64,000 nt of DNA from contig OZ260106.1 in NCBI GenBank assembly GCA_965284645.1, positions 2,604,001 through 2,668,000 on the forward strand, read 5' to 3'. Positions 1 to 8,336 of this stretch are shown here, piece by piece. The position numbers were made by a program, and so were the translations under genes. This stretch comes from JAIBAJ01 sp965284645. GTDB lineage: Bacteria > Bacteroidota > Bacteroidia > JAIBAJ01. Under the pieces are notes generated by a model, which saw only the letters and a list, made by a program, of their open reading frames with translations, made no database searches and was not told the DNA's origin. Numbering within the stretch: the stretch's first letter is position 1; each line of letters begins with the position of its first letter.

Positions 1-409
1 TCAATTGAGCGAAGTAGGGATGTTCCGGGTTAACAATCAATTCATTTCGAAGGGGGGGTATCAACACATCCATTTCCTCGAGCGGTATGGCACCCAGCAG
101 AGGTTCTGCATCGCCAGGTAAAACCATAGCTCTGCCCGACCATTGTCTGTTTTTAAACCGAAGTTGAACCTGATCCACCACCGGGCAATCGATAATTCGG
201 TTATCGGCAGTCTGTGCTTTTTTGGAATCTACGATGGGTAATTGCAATTGCTCCTGAATAGACTCATTGATACAAAGCATGTAGGATCCTGAATCGACCA
301 GCACATTTAGGTGAATCCGTTTGATTTCATCTTCATCCATTAATTTGCGGCGAACCATTTCAAGATCACCCCCATTGATTATTTCTACATCTGCATATAC
401 CAGTCCCAT
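1..409 (-). CDS. Retropepsin-like (clan AA) aspartic protease, C-terminus cut by window edge
   Basis: Reading from the ATG at 409 the frame is open to the left edge with no stop, so the gene is partial; 136 codons are visible. The translation starts MGLVYADVEIINGGDLEMV and carries the single-domain aspartic protease signature LVDSGS (catalytic Asp near residue 39). Further on, LLGAIPLEEMDVLI matches the hydrophobic-Gly-x-x-x-Leu segment typical of retropepsin-like proteins that act as dimers. No signal peptide or membrane segment is seen, so it is probably cytoplasmic. Substrate unknown. The next gene on this strand (pyruvate carboxylase) is separated from it by repeats, so an operon is unlikely. 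The family call is good; the biological role cannot be told. Confidence 0.8.
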   Translation of the reverse strand, partial: MGLVYADVEIINGGDLEMVRRKLMDEDEIKRIHLNVLVDSGSYMLCINESIQEQLQLPIVDSKKAQTADNRIIDCPVVDQVQLRFKNRQWSGRAMVLPGDAEPLLGAIPLEEMDVLIPPLRNELIVNPEHPYFAQL

Positions 410-533
410 GTGTTTCTGTTTTACACAAAATTAAAGAAAAAACGGACAACGGCTGACGGTGTTTCCGAATAAATTACTCACCCGGTTTGGATAAAAGATA
501 GCAATTTGTTCAATCTACTTTTATCCCAAATTA

Positions 534-672
534 ATCAATAGGAGGATTTGTTAATCCGAACTACTTGATTTAGTTGGGGTTACCCCGATTTAGCAGTTGT
601 TATCAATTTGGCTATACAAATTGATTTACAACTGGTTAATCGTTTATGCATTTCTAATGCGTAATCTGGGTT
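534..672. repeat. Interspersed palindromic element, family A, copy 1
   Basis: About 140 bp, nearly the same as 10220-10369 and 35016-35180. The ends form a short inverted repeat (CCCAAATTA on the left, TAATCTGGG on the right). Inside lie two hairpins: GGATTTGTTAATCC, and a longer one pairing AGTTGTTATCAATTTG with CAAATTGATTTACAACT. No ORF is encoded. The arrangement (short, palindromic ends, several copies between genes) fits a MITE-like or mobile structured element. Confidence 0.8.
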
Positions 673-817
673 TATTTCTTTCATCTTCGAAATACTATGA
701 AAGCTCCCCTGAATTTAGGACAGATTAACCTTTGCGTTGGATCAATAAACTGTTCAATGAAAAACAATCAACCAAAGACATCTGTCCTACTGACTAAAAA
801 CGTTACCCTTCCAATCA

Positions 818-1028
818 ACAACTGCGGGGTGAAAAGCAAAGACCAAGGTTCAGCACCATGCTATGCGGAGATGTCGGGCAAGGATAGAGCGTGATACCCC
901 GCAAGCCAACTGCCCCCTCGCATTTTCGGGGGCAGCTGGCTGAGGAGTATTAGCGATAGCCTGACCCAACCGCCCTAGTAAATGGTTCATTATAGGTAGA
1001 ATGCTTATGGCGGTTGGGGGCCCGCCAA
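818..1028 (+). repeat. GC-rich structured interspersed element, family B subfamily 1, copy 1
   Basis: Closely matches 31882-32092. Common blocks are GTCGGGCAAGGATAGAGCG, then a variable strong hairpin (here GCCCCCTCGCATTTTCGGGGGC), then GAGGAGTATTAGCGATAGCC, and an end hairpin GGCGGTTGGGGGCCCGCC. The hairpin sequence differs between the copies while pairing is kept, which suggests selection or replication at the level of structure. It lies beyond the 3' end of pyruvate carboxylase, which runs toward it. The stretch 673-817 before it shows no convincing gene. Confidence 0.75.
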
Positions 1029-1126
1029 AAAACAATAGAAAAAGTGAACGGTTAGGTTAATTTATCCTTGTAAAATATTGATAGCTATAAGTTTATGCCT
1101 TTTGGTTTTAGTCGAGCACTCTTTTT

Positions 1127-4100
1127 CTAGATTACACTCATTACCAAATCATCAGCATTAACCAAGGTTCCTTCCTTCAAATGCAAATCCTTTACGGTGA
1201 CAAAGGTAGTAGCGGTAATGGTGGTTTCCATTTTCATGGCTTCGATCACAAACAAAGGCTCGTTTTTCTGCACACTTTGACCTGTTTTTACAAAAATTTT
1301 ACTCAATAAACCTTGCAAGGGGGCGCCAATATGTTCAGGGTTGTTCTTGTCAACTTTTGCGTTTTCATGTTTCACAATCTTTAAGCTCCGGTCCACAATT
1401 TCCACACTGCGGGTTTGTCCATTCAGTCGGTAATACACATTGCGGATGCCATTTTCGTCGGGTTGGCTCACACTCATAAACCGCAACAAGATGCTCATAC
1501 CTTGTTTAATTTCAATGCTTGTTTCGTCCCGGTCGTTCAATCCGAAAAAGAAGCATTTGGTGGGTATGATGCTCACGTCGCCAAACTCCTTTTTAAACTT
1601 GTAATATTCTTCATAAACCTTCGGAAACATCTTGTAGGAAAGGTATTCCGTAAATTCTAGACTTGAATCAAACTTAAGTTTAAACTCCTCAAAATCCTTA
1701 TCAATATCAATGGGCGCCACGACTTCATTAGGATGCACGGTCAAAGGTTCTCGGTCTTTTAGAATAATCTTTTGCAGCTCCTTTGGAAATCCGCCAACGG
1801 GTTGACCAATTTCACCTTTGAAAAATGAAACCACACTCTCGGGGAAAGAAATCGTATCGCCTTTTTCCATTACATCCTGCACCGTCAGATTATTGGAAAC
1901 AAGGTATTGGGCCATATCGCCTACTACTTTCGAACTTGGGGTAACTTTTACGATATCTCCAAATAAGTCGTTTACTTCCCTGAAGGTAGTTTTGATCATT
2001 TCGAATTTATCGCCCAAGCCTAGGGCTTCGGCTTGAGGGCGCAGGTTGGTATATTGGCCACCGGGGATTTCGTGTTGGAAAACTTCGGCCGTACTTGCTT
2101 TTAAACCGCTTTCAAAAGGATAATAGTATTCGCGAACGACCTCAAAATAATTCGAAAATTGGTTTAGGTTTTCGATATTGATTTTGTTTTCGCGCTCATG
2201 GAAACGCATCATCTCCACAATGGAATTAAAATTGGGCTGAGAGGTTAAACCCGACAATCCGCCTAAGGCTACATCTACCACATCTACACCCGCTTCGATA
2301 GCTTTTAGGTAAGTGGCTGGTTGTAAACTGGAGGTGTCGTGGGTGTGTAAATGAATGGGGATTTTTACCGTATCTTTCAGTGCTTCCACCAGCAGTGTAG
2401 CGGCATAGGGCTTTAATAGGCCAGCCATGTCTTTAATGGCTAAAATATGGGCTCCTGCATTTTCAATATCCTTGGCCATTTGAAGGTAATATTCCAAGGT
2501 GTATTTGGTGCGGTCTTTATCCAGAATATCGCCTGTATAGCAGAGTGCTCCTTCGGCAATACCGCCCGTTTTGGTTCTTACAAATTCGATACAAGGCGCT
2601 ATTCCTTTTATCCAATTCAACGAATCGAAAATGCGGAAGATATCAATACCATTTTCCCAACTTTCTTCTACAAAACGCTCTACTAAATTGTTGGGATAAG
2701 AAGAGTAACCTACACCGTTGGCACCTCTAATCAGCATTTGCAACATGATATTCGGAACGGCAGCCCTGATTTTTCGAAGGCGATCCCAAGGGTTTTCGTG
2801 CAAAAAGCGCAAGGCCACATCAAAGGTTGCACCACCCCACACTTCCATTGAAAATACTTCGGGGTGATTTTTGGCATAGCTTTCGGCTACTTTCACCATG
2901 TCGTAGGTTCGCATCCGAGTAGCCAATAAGCTTTGGTGTGCATCGCGAAATGTGGTATCGGTATAATGGATTTTCTTTTCGTTTTTCAACCATTCTGCCA
3001 AGCCTGTCGGTCCCAATTCGGTTAACAAATCCTTGCTACCTTTGGGATAGGGCGCATAATGGTCGAAGGCGGGCACGATAGGTTTCTGTAATACCTTATG
3101 CGGGTCTTTGAATTTCACTTCAGGGTGACCGTTTACAATCACTTCCCCGATGTATTTCATGATTTTGGTACCCCTGTCTTTTCGCTTCCGGAATTTAAAC
3201 AGTTCCCGGTGATCGCCTATGAAATTCACGGTGGCCTTTCCGGCAATAAAATCGGGATGGTTTACGATATTTTCTAGAAACTGAATATTCGATTTTACCC
3301 CACGTATCCTAAATTCCTGTAGGGTTCTGGTCATTTTCCGAGCGGCACCTTCCATCGTACGACTTTGGGCACACACTTTAACTAATAGCGAATCAAAATA
3401 TGGAGGAATTCGCACACCCGGATACACGCTACCAACATCCAAGCGGATACCAAATCCACCGGCACTGCGATAGGCGGTTACTGTTCCATAATCGGGTTTG
3501 AAATCGTTTTCAGGATCTTCGGCAGTAATGCGGCATTGGATAGCATAGCCGGTAATTTTTATGGCTTCCTGTCCGGTAATACTAATTTCTCCTTCGGCCA
3601 AGCGATGTCCCATGGCCACCCGAATTTGTATTTTTACCAAATCGATATTGGTTACCATTTCGGTAACCGTATGTTCTACCTGAATGCGGGGATTAACCTC
3701 GATAAAGTAAATATTGTTCTGCTGATCCACCAAAAATTCAACCGTTCCCACATTGTTATAGTTCACCGATTTGCAGATCCGCAGGGCATAATCGTAAAGT
3801 TTCTCTTTTACATCCTGAGGCAAACCCGGGGCTGGGGCAATTTCAACTACCTTTTGAAAGCGGCGTTGCACCGAGCAATCCCTTTCGAAGAGGTGTACCA
3901 TATTTCCGTGGTGGTCGGCTGCAATTTGTACCTCAATATGCTTGGGGTTTTCAACGAATTTTTCAATAAAGATGGTATCGTCACCAAAGGCGTTTTTAGC
4001 TTCGCGTCGGGCTTCATTGAAGGCATTTTTCAAATCCTCCTCCCTTCTAATTACCCGCATTCCTCGTCCACCGCCACCCGCAGCGGCTTTTACCATCACC

Positions 4101-4567
4101 GGAAAACCAATCCGTTTAGCTTCCTGCAAGGCAATTTCATCGTTCAGCAAATCAACTTTATTCGATTCAATGATGGGCACAGCCTGAGCAACGGCAACTT
4201 TTTTTCCGCTTACTTTATCACCGAGGGCCAGCATTGCTTCGGGACTTGGGCCAACGAAGATGATACCGTTTTCGGCACATTTTCGAGCAAACTCCGCATT
4301 TTCGCTCAAGAAACCATAGCCTGGGTGAATCGCATCACATTGTCTTTCCTTGGCCAGATTAATTATTTCATCAATATCCAAATAAGGTTTCAGCGGCTCC
4401 GAATCCAATCCAATTTGATAAGCTTCATCGGCTTTGTATCGGTGCAGTGCGTAGCGGTCTTCATAGGTATAAATGGCAACAGTTTTGATACCGAGTTCAA
4501 CAGCGGCACGAAAAACACGTATGGCAATTTCGCCACGATTGGCAACTAAAAGTCTATTGATTTGCAT
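1127..4567 (-). CDS. pyc: Pyruvate carboxylase (single-chain)
   Basis: Carboxylates pyruvate to oxaloacetate using ATP, bicarbonate and biotin; an anaplerotic enzyme of the cytoplasm. The 1,146 aa match the usual single-chain length and domain order: biotin carboxylase at roughly 1-470 (starts MQINRLLVANRGEIAIRVFR, glycine-rich AAAGGGGRGMR loop, HIEVQ), HMGL-like carboxyltransferase at about 535-810 (YTDTTFRDAHQSLLATRMRT, metal-site HLHTHDT), a PYC/OADA linker region, and a C-terminal biotinyl domain with EAMKME, where Lys1112 would carry biotin. The start is at the canonical N-terminus. The gene stands alone between repeat elements. Identification is secure. Confidence 0.97.
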   Translation of the reverse strand: MQINRLLVANRGEIAIRVFRAAVELGIKTVAIYTYEDRYALHRYKADEAYQIGLDSEPLKPYLDIDEIINLAKERQCDAIHPGYGFLSENAEFARKCAENGIIFVGPSPEAMLALGDKVSGKKVAVAQAVPIIESNKVDLLNDEIALQEAKRIGFPVMVKAAAGGGGRGMRVIRREEDLKNAFNEARREAKNAFGDDTIFIEKFVENPKHIEVQIAADHHGNMVHLFERDCSVQRRFQKVVEIAPAPGLPQDVKEKLYDYALRICKSVNYNNVGTVEFLVDQQNNIYFIEVNPRIQVEHTVTEMVTNIDLVKIQIRVAMGHRLAEGEISITGQEAIKITGYAIQCRITAEDPENDFKPDYGTVTAYRSAGGFGIRLDVGSVYPGVRIPPYFDSLLVKVCAQSRTMEGAARKMTRTLQEFRIRGVKSNIQFLENIVNHPDFIAGKATVNFIGDHRELFKFRKRKDRGTKIMKYIGEVIVNGHPEVKFKDPHKVLQKPIVPAFDHYAPYPKGSKDLLTELGPTGLAEWLKNEKKIHYTDTTFRDAHQSLLATRMRTYDMVKVAESYAKNHPEVFSMEVWGGATFDVALRFLHENPWDRLRKIRAAVPNIMLQMLIRGANGVGYSSYPNNLVERFVEESWENGIDIFRIFDSLNWIKGIAPCIEFVRTKTGGIAEGALCYTGDILDKDRTKYTLEYYLQMAKDIENAGAHILAIKDMAGLLKPYAATLLVEALKDTVKIPIHLHTHDTSSLQPATYLKAIEAGVDVVDVALGGLSGLTSQPNFNSIVEMMRFHERENKINIENLNQFSNYFEVVREYYYPFESGLKASTAEVFQHEIPGGQYTNLRPQAEALGLGDKFEMIKTTFREVNDLFGDIVKVTPSSKVVGDMAQYLVSNNLTVQDVMEKGDTISFPESVVSFFKGEIGQPVGGFPKELQKIILKDREPLTVHPNEVVAPIDIDKDFEEFKLKFDSSLEFTEYLSYKMFPKVYEEYYKFKKEFGDVSIIPTKCFFFGLNDRDETSIEIKQGMSILLRFMSVSQPDENGIRNVYYRLNGQTRSVEIVDRSLKIVKHENAKVDKNNPEHIGAPLQGLLSKIFVKTGQSVQKNEPLFVIEAMKMETTITATTFVTVKDLHLKEGTLVNADDLVMSVI

Positions 4568-4712
4568 GGGGAGTATTCAAAAGCAAAGAAAACGTTAAAT
4601 CAATAGCGGGAGCGGGTTGTTAGCAAGTTTGGAAAAGTTTGGATGGCCGGGTTGGTAGCTGAGGGTTTGATTTTCCTACAGTTTGTTTATTTTATTTAGG
4701 TAAAAAGGCTTA

Positions 4713-4880
4713 GGCGGGTCCCATTCGCCCAAAACCAGTAGTTGATTAAATAAAGATTATGCTGGGGCTCAGGGCCGGGCTATTCGCTGCAAATCCTCGC
4801 GCCATTCGCTATCGCTTTGGCCGCTGTGGGTTTTCCGCTGCTATCCCTACCCGGAAAGAGTGCAGGAACTTGGGTTGGGG
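4713..4880 (-). repeat. GC-rich structured interspersed element, family B subfamily 3, copy 1
   Basis: Read on the minus strand it gives GGGATAGCAGCGGAAAACCC, CACAGCGGCC, GCGCGAGGATTTGCAGCGAA, TAGCCCGGCCC and an end hairpin around GGGCGAATGGGACCCGCC. The copy at 35223-35385 is nearly the same, apart from the variable loop. It fills much of the gap upstream of pyc. The remainder of 4881-5177 holds no gene; 5012-5076 has AT-rich partly inverted segments (GAGGAAATTAATTT and AAATTATTTCCTCC) of unknown role. Confidence 0.75.
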
Positions 4881-5177
4881 TGGTTTAAATGGAGCGTGTA
4901 CAATCTTGGAACTTATCTGGATGAATGAAAAAAAGTAGAAGGAAATTGGAGATGGGAATTCTCCTTTGCCTTGGGCCATATTTAGTTCGTTAATGGCTAT
5001 TTGACGCTAAGGATAAGAGGAAATTAATTTTTAGTACAAATTAATTAGCAAATTATTTCCTCCTATTTTTGAAGGGAGATTTTGGTTTGAGGAAATGGAA
5101 TGGCAGATATAGGAAAGTTAGCGGCAAGCAAAACTGACGACAGTTATAAAATTGAACGGACGACAGAAAACATTCAA

Positions 5178-5708
5178 ATGAAACATATAGCGACTTTCAT
5201 ACTATTTTTCGGGACAACAGTTCTTTTATCGCGCGGACAGGTTCAAAATAAACAAAGTGAGAAAGTAGCCAGCACACTGACAGATAATAAAATGTCAGAC
5301 ATCGAACGACTACTCAATAAAACTTTTCCATTTATAGAAAATTACCTAAGAGAAAAAGGAATGTTTTTCCCTGTTGCCTCTGCTGTTCAGACAAATGACA
5401 GCATTGCACTAGTTGCTGCTTATGACGGCAACGAAAGCCCAGACCCTGAAAAAGTCATTGACGACCTCAAGAAATCATTAACTGCACATAAGGACAGCTA
5501 CAAAACGACAGCAATATTTTATGCTGTTACTGTTCAAGACCCACATACAAAAGTAAAAACAGACGCAGTTGCAGTTTTCGTGGAGACAAAAGGTGAAGAC
5601 ACCGCATATATTTTTTACTATCCATTTAGTTTACCCGGCAAGGAACAATTTGCTTTTTCGGACAGGACTTGGAAAATTGCGACTTCCAAAGAGATATTTA
5701 AAGACTAA
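5178..5708 (+). CDS. Hypothetical secreted protein (first cassette-like gene)
   Basis: I do not recognise a family. An in-frame ATG at 5100 would give 202 aa, but the residues before Met27 are hydrophilic, while from 5178 the protein begins MKHIATFILFFGTTVLLSRGQ, a clear signal peptide ending in Gly-Gln; I therefore choose 5178 (176 aa). The mature part is mixed alpha/beta, without cysteine motifs or repeats. Asp is mostly coded GAC (gacgacctc, gacagctac), unlike flanking host genes that prefer GAT, which suggests foreign origin. It is followed by an attC-like palindrome and then the beta-lactamase gene. Likely exported; function unknown. Confidence 0.75.
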   Translation: MKHIATFILFFGTTVLLSRGQVQNKQSEKVASTLTDNKMSDIERLLNKTFPFIENYLREKGMFFPVASAVQTNDSIALVAAYDGNESPDPEKVIDDLKKSLTAHKDSYKTTAIFYAVTVQDPHTKVKTDAVAVFVETKGEDTAYIFYYPFSLPGKEQFAFSDRTWKIATSKEIFKD

Positions 5709-5762
5709 AAAAAAGCATCATAACTCAACAACCAATGCACACATCTACAGACAACTTGCCAG

Positions 5763-5897
5763 CCGCTAACAGTGGGCAAGGTCAATAAGCGCTTTTGCAC
5801 TTCGAATAAGGCTTTTGGTGAAAAACTTAGAGCCGCTCTTTAAATAAAGTTTTATCTGTAAATTCGCTTACTGCCCCTGCCACCAAAACGTTAGGTG
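5763..5897 (+). repeat. attC-like recombination site 1 (imperfect palindrome after cassette gene 1)
   Basis: Starts GCTAACAGTGGGCAAG and ends CCAAAACGTTAGGTG. The right end contains GTTAGGT, fitting the integron core site GTTRRRY, and the left end contains the complementary GCTAAC. The two halves pair imperfectly (GTGGGCAAGGTCAATAAGCG against the complement of CGCTTACTGCCCCTGCCAC). A second copy at 6730-6863 aligns without gaps over 126 bp with about a dozen mismatches, and a third, more decayed one is at 7680-7806. No integrase gene is in the window. Confidence 0.55.
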
Positions 5898-5913
5898 CAA
5901 TAATGCCACTACT

Positions 5914-6720
5914 ATGAAACAGACCATTTTACTTTTAATTATAGCAGTTTTAGGACTGACAGCTTTCAAGCAGAAAGAAACGGCAGAAATTCGTAATGAT
6001 TTTAAGAAGTATTACGACAGATATAATGTAAAAGGCTCTTTCGTACTTTATGACCCACAAGCCGACAAGTTTATTTTTTACAACCAAGACCAATTCGAGC
6101 AAACGTTTTCACCTGCCTCGACATTTAAAATTTGCAACTCGCTTATTGGACTTGAGACAGGTGTAATTAAAGACGAGAACTTTGTAATCTCTTGGGACAG
6201 TGTAACTCGACAAAACCCAAATTGGAATAGCGACCACAACTTAAAGACCGCTTTCAAAAACTCTACAGTTTGGTATTATCAAGAGCTTGCAAGACGTGTT
6301 GGCGGTCAACAAATGAAACAATGGCTTGACAAAGCAAATTATGGCAATGCTGACACTTCGGGCGGCATAGACAAGTTTTGGCTGACTGGCGGACTTCGTA
6401 TTTCACCTAAACAACAAATTGACTTTCTTAGGCGACTTCGCGACAACCAACTTGCTTTTTCAAAGCGTTCAGTTGATATTTTAAAAAACATAATGATTGT
6501 AAAAGACACATTAGACTATGTTGTTAGAGCAAAAAATGGTTGGGGTGGACAAGACAACAAGGATGTTGGTTGGTATGTAGGTTATCTTGAAACAAAAGGA
6601 AAAGTATATTATTTCACTAGTTGCATTCAATCAACAGACATGAACAACAAAGAGTTTTCAAAAGCACGAATTGAAATTGTCGACCTAATACTTGCTGACC
6701 TAAAATTAACCGATAGGTGA
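5914..6720 (+). CDS. Class D (OXA-like) beta-lactamase or penicillin-binding homologue
   Basis: Serine hydrolase of the penicillin-recognising fold, predicted to act on beta-lactams in the periplasm. The 268 aa start with a signal peptide-like MKQTILLLIIAVLGLTAF. Visible motifs: SPASTFK with nucleophile Ser69 and Lys72; S-x-V as Ser117-Thr-Val; the class D hallmark Tyr-Gly-Asn at 143-145; and the third triad at 207-209, which reads Lys-Asn-Gly instead of the usual Lys-Thr-Gly, followed by W-G-G and the expected DVGWYVGYLE strand. The Thr-to-Asn change could alter substrate range or activity. Codon use (GAC for Asp) and flanking attC-like palindromes suggest a mobile cassette. Length fits class D enzymes. 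No resistance phenotype can be inferred from sequence alone. Confidence 0.88.
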   Translation: MKQTILLLIIAVLGLTAFKQKETAEIRNDFKKYYDRYNVKGSFVLYDPQADKFIFYNQDQFEQTFSPASTFKICNSLIGLETGVIKDENFVISWDSVTRQNPNWNSDHNLKTAFKNSTVWYYQELARRVGGQQMKQWLDKANYGNADTSGGIDKFWLTGGLRISPKQQIDFLRRLRDNQLAFSKRSVDILKNIMIVKDTLDYVVRAKNGWGGQDNKDVGWYVGYLETKGKVYYFTSCIQSTDMNNKEFSKARIEIVDLILADLKLTDR

Positions 6721-6729
6721 GAATTGCTG

Positions 6730-6863
6730 CTGCTAACCGTGGGCAAAGTCAATAAGCGGTTTTGCACTTCGAATAAAGCTTTTGGTGAGAAACTTAAAGC
6801 CGTTCTTTAAATAAACTTTTATCTGTATATTCGCTTACTGCCTTTGCCTCCAAAACGGTATGA
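6730..6863 (+). repeat. attC-like recombination site 2
   Basis: Begins TGCTAACCGTGGGCAAAG and ends GCCTCCAAAACGGTATG. Nearly the same as site 1 through the palindromic body, but the right core is CGGTATGA rather than CGTTAGGT, so its core no longer fits GTTRRRY. It sits between the class D beta-lactamase gene and the CPBP protease gene, the position expected of a cassette boundary. Confidence 0.5.
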
Positions 6864-6903
6864 GTAAAACCAAAAGACCGACCTTCTAACAAATAGTATT
6901 AAC

Positions 6904-7665
6904 ATGAATGTAAAATTGAAATTAGGTATAACCTTATTTATACTTGGACTATTGGGTGTATTGACCATGTTGACGGTTACCATACCACTTGAAAGTTTGC
7001 CAAAGGAAGTTTTAGCAAAAATTTCACCTGAAACGCTAAAATATCTTGTTCTAATTAATCCAACAGTTATGTTGCTAATTGCCGTTGTAGTTGGAACATT
7101 GCTCTATGACAAGGTTTGTTTTTCGGTTCCAACAATTTCGTCCATATTGAAAATTGAAGAACCTAAGATAAAATTTTTAGATCAAATAAAGTCTGGCGTT
7201 ATACTTGGCTTGCTTACAGGAGTTTTGACAACCATGGTTGGACTTATTTTTAAATCATCCATTCCACAAGAGTTTATAGAGATAGGAAACAAAATCAAAA
7301 TAACGACAATTGCCAGGTTTGGTTATGGAGGAATTACAGAAGAACTATTAATGCGATTTGGTTTTATGACTTTAATAGTTTGGATACTATTTAAAATAAC
7401 CAAGAAATTAGGCAATACAACCTATTGGACAGGGATTGTTTTGGCAAGTATTTTATTTGCAGTTGGGCATTTTCCTGTCGTTTTTAATGCTGTTCCACAT
7501 CCGACTATATCCTTACTGACCTATGTGCTAATTGGAAATTCAATTGCTGGACTATTTTTTGGTTGGTTATATTGGAAAAAAGGTCTTGAAGCAGCATTTG
7601 TAGGCCACATGTTTGCCCATGTAGCCATGGTAATTGGAGAACTTATATTTCCACTTCAAGGATAA
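6904..7665 (+). CDS. CPBP family intramembrane glutamic protease (Abi/CAAX-like)
   Basis: Polytopic membrane protein of 253 aa with about six to eight hydrophobic helices. The C-terminal half shows the family motifs in order: Glu-Glu-x-x-x-Arg (TEELLMR, Glu146, Glu147, Arg151), F-x-x-x-H (FAVGHF, His189) and a final helix with GHMFAH (His235/His239). These residues form the glutamic-protease site in the Rce1-like structures of the family. In bacteria such proteins are tied to bacteriocin immunity, prenyl-protein processing or unknown roles; none can be chosen here. It is the third cassette-like gene, with attC-like elements on both sides. The start ATG at 6904 gives a hydrophobic first helix. 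Family secure, substrate unknown. Confidence 0.85.
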   Translation: MNVKLKLGITLFILGLLGVLTMLTVTIPLESLPKEVLAKISPETLKYLVLINPTVMLLIAVVVGTLLYDKVCFSVPTISSILKIEEPKIKFLDQIKSGVILGLLTGVLTTMVGLIFKSSIPQEFIEIGNKIKITTIARFGYGGITEELLMRFGFMTLIVWILFKITKKLGNTTYWTGIVLASILFAVGHFPVVFNAVPHPTISLLTYVLIGNSIAGLFFGWLYWKKGLEAAFVGHMFAHVAMVIGELIFPLQG

Positions 7666-7679
7666 ATTTGGAAGCACCA

Positions 7680-7806
7680 AACAAGAGGCAAAGGCTATAA
7701 ATGTCTTCGTACTTACTTTTAAGTTTTGGTGTACACTTCAAGCTGTACTTTAAATAAGGTTTTAGTTTTATTTTCATTTATTGTATCTGCCATCAAAATG
7801 TAACCC
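7680..7806 (+). repeat. Decayed attC-like element 3
   Basis: Aligns along its length to the copies at 5763 and 6730 with many substitutions: shared blocks include GGCAAAG, TTTTGGTG, CTTTAAATAA, TTTTA and CTGCC-CAAAA. The ends (AAACAAGAGGCAAAG and CATCAAAATGTAACC) have lost the core consensus. It immediately precedes the 21-bp periodic array. Confidence 0.45.
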
Positions 7807-8199
7807 TCAATAGCAATGCAGGTTAGTTTTTCATCAATGAGCAAAAGCCACCTATCACAATACAATCCTTCAAAATCAATTAACAAAGCCACTGAATCAT
7901 TCCAGAAAGGCTCTGAATAAATGTGCAAAGTGCCCGAATCATTGCACAATTGCTATGAATAATAGTGTGAAGCCTCTGAATCTTTGTACGATGGCAAGGA
8001 TTCAAAGTAAGTAGGCTCTGGATAAATGTGCAAAGGACTCGATTCAATGTACAAAAGCTATAAATTTAGGTGAGGAGGCTTCGAATCAATGTACGATAGC
8101 CATGTTTTAAGATGCGTAGGTTCCGATTAAATGTGCAATTGCGCTGATTCAATGTATGTTTGCTTCGAATCAATGTTGGAAGGCTCTGAATTGAAAGCT
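7803..8199. repeat. Degenerate tandem array with strict 21-bp period (~19 units)
   Basis: Unit landmarks (the CTCTGAAT-like block) fall at 7890, 7911, 7933, 7953, 7974, 7995, 8016, 8037, 8058, 8079, 8101, 8120, 8142, 8163 and 8184, that is 21 bp apart within one or two bases; weaker units extend left to about 7806. The consensus core is CTGAATCAATGTGCAAA preceded by GGCT. Single units differ at many positions but the period holds. Read on the minus strand it gives heptads like (Y/H)-I-(D/E)-S-(E/K)-P-(L/S/T), broken by a few stops, so it could be a decayed heptad-repeat gene or a DNA-level array. No intact gene lies in 7666-8336. Confidence 0.75.
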
Positions 8200-8336
8200 T
8201 GTTAAAATTAAACTTTTTTGTCTACTTTAAATTTGTATAGTTTTGAGGGAGCTGACAACTCTTACCTTTCACCAATAAAATTTTGAGAGTTTTCAGTATT
8301 GTATAGAAAATCGCCCCAAAAGAAACCGCGAGAAAA

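Noticed and set aside
697..894. A 65-codon ORF after family A copy 1
   Set aside because: It runs into a family B element, has no signal peptide or known motif, and no conserved codon pattern.
3536..4549. A 337-codon ORF antisense to pyc
   Set aside because: It is a shadow of the pyruvate carboxylase gene, whose product is unmistakable.
4568..5177. An attI site or integrase upstream of the first cassette-like gene
   Set aside because: No ORF with tyrosine recombinase motifs and no sequence like the attC copies lies there.
7719..7949. A 76-codon minus-strand ORF across attC-like 3 and the 21-bp array
   Set aside because: Its heptad look comes from the array, which continues past its ATG with stop codons; no start context.
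7803..8199. A CRISPR array
   Set aside because: The period is only 21 bp with no repeat/spacer division, the units are degenerate, and no cas genes are nearby.
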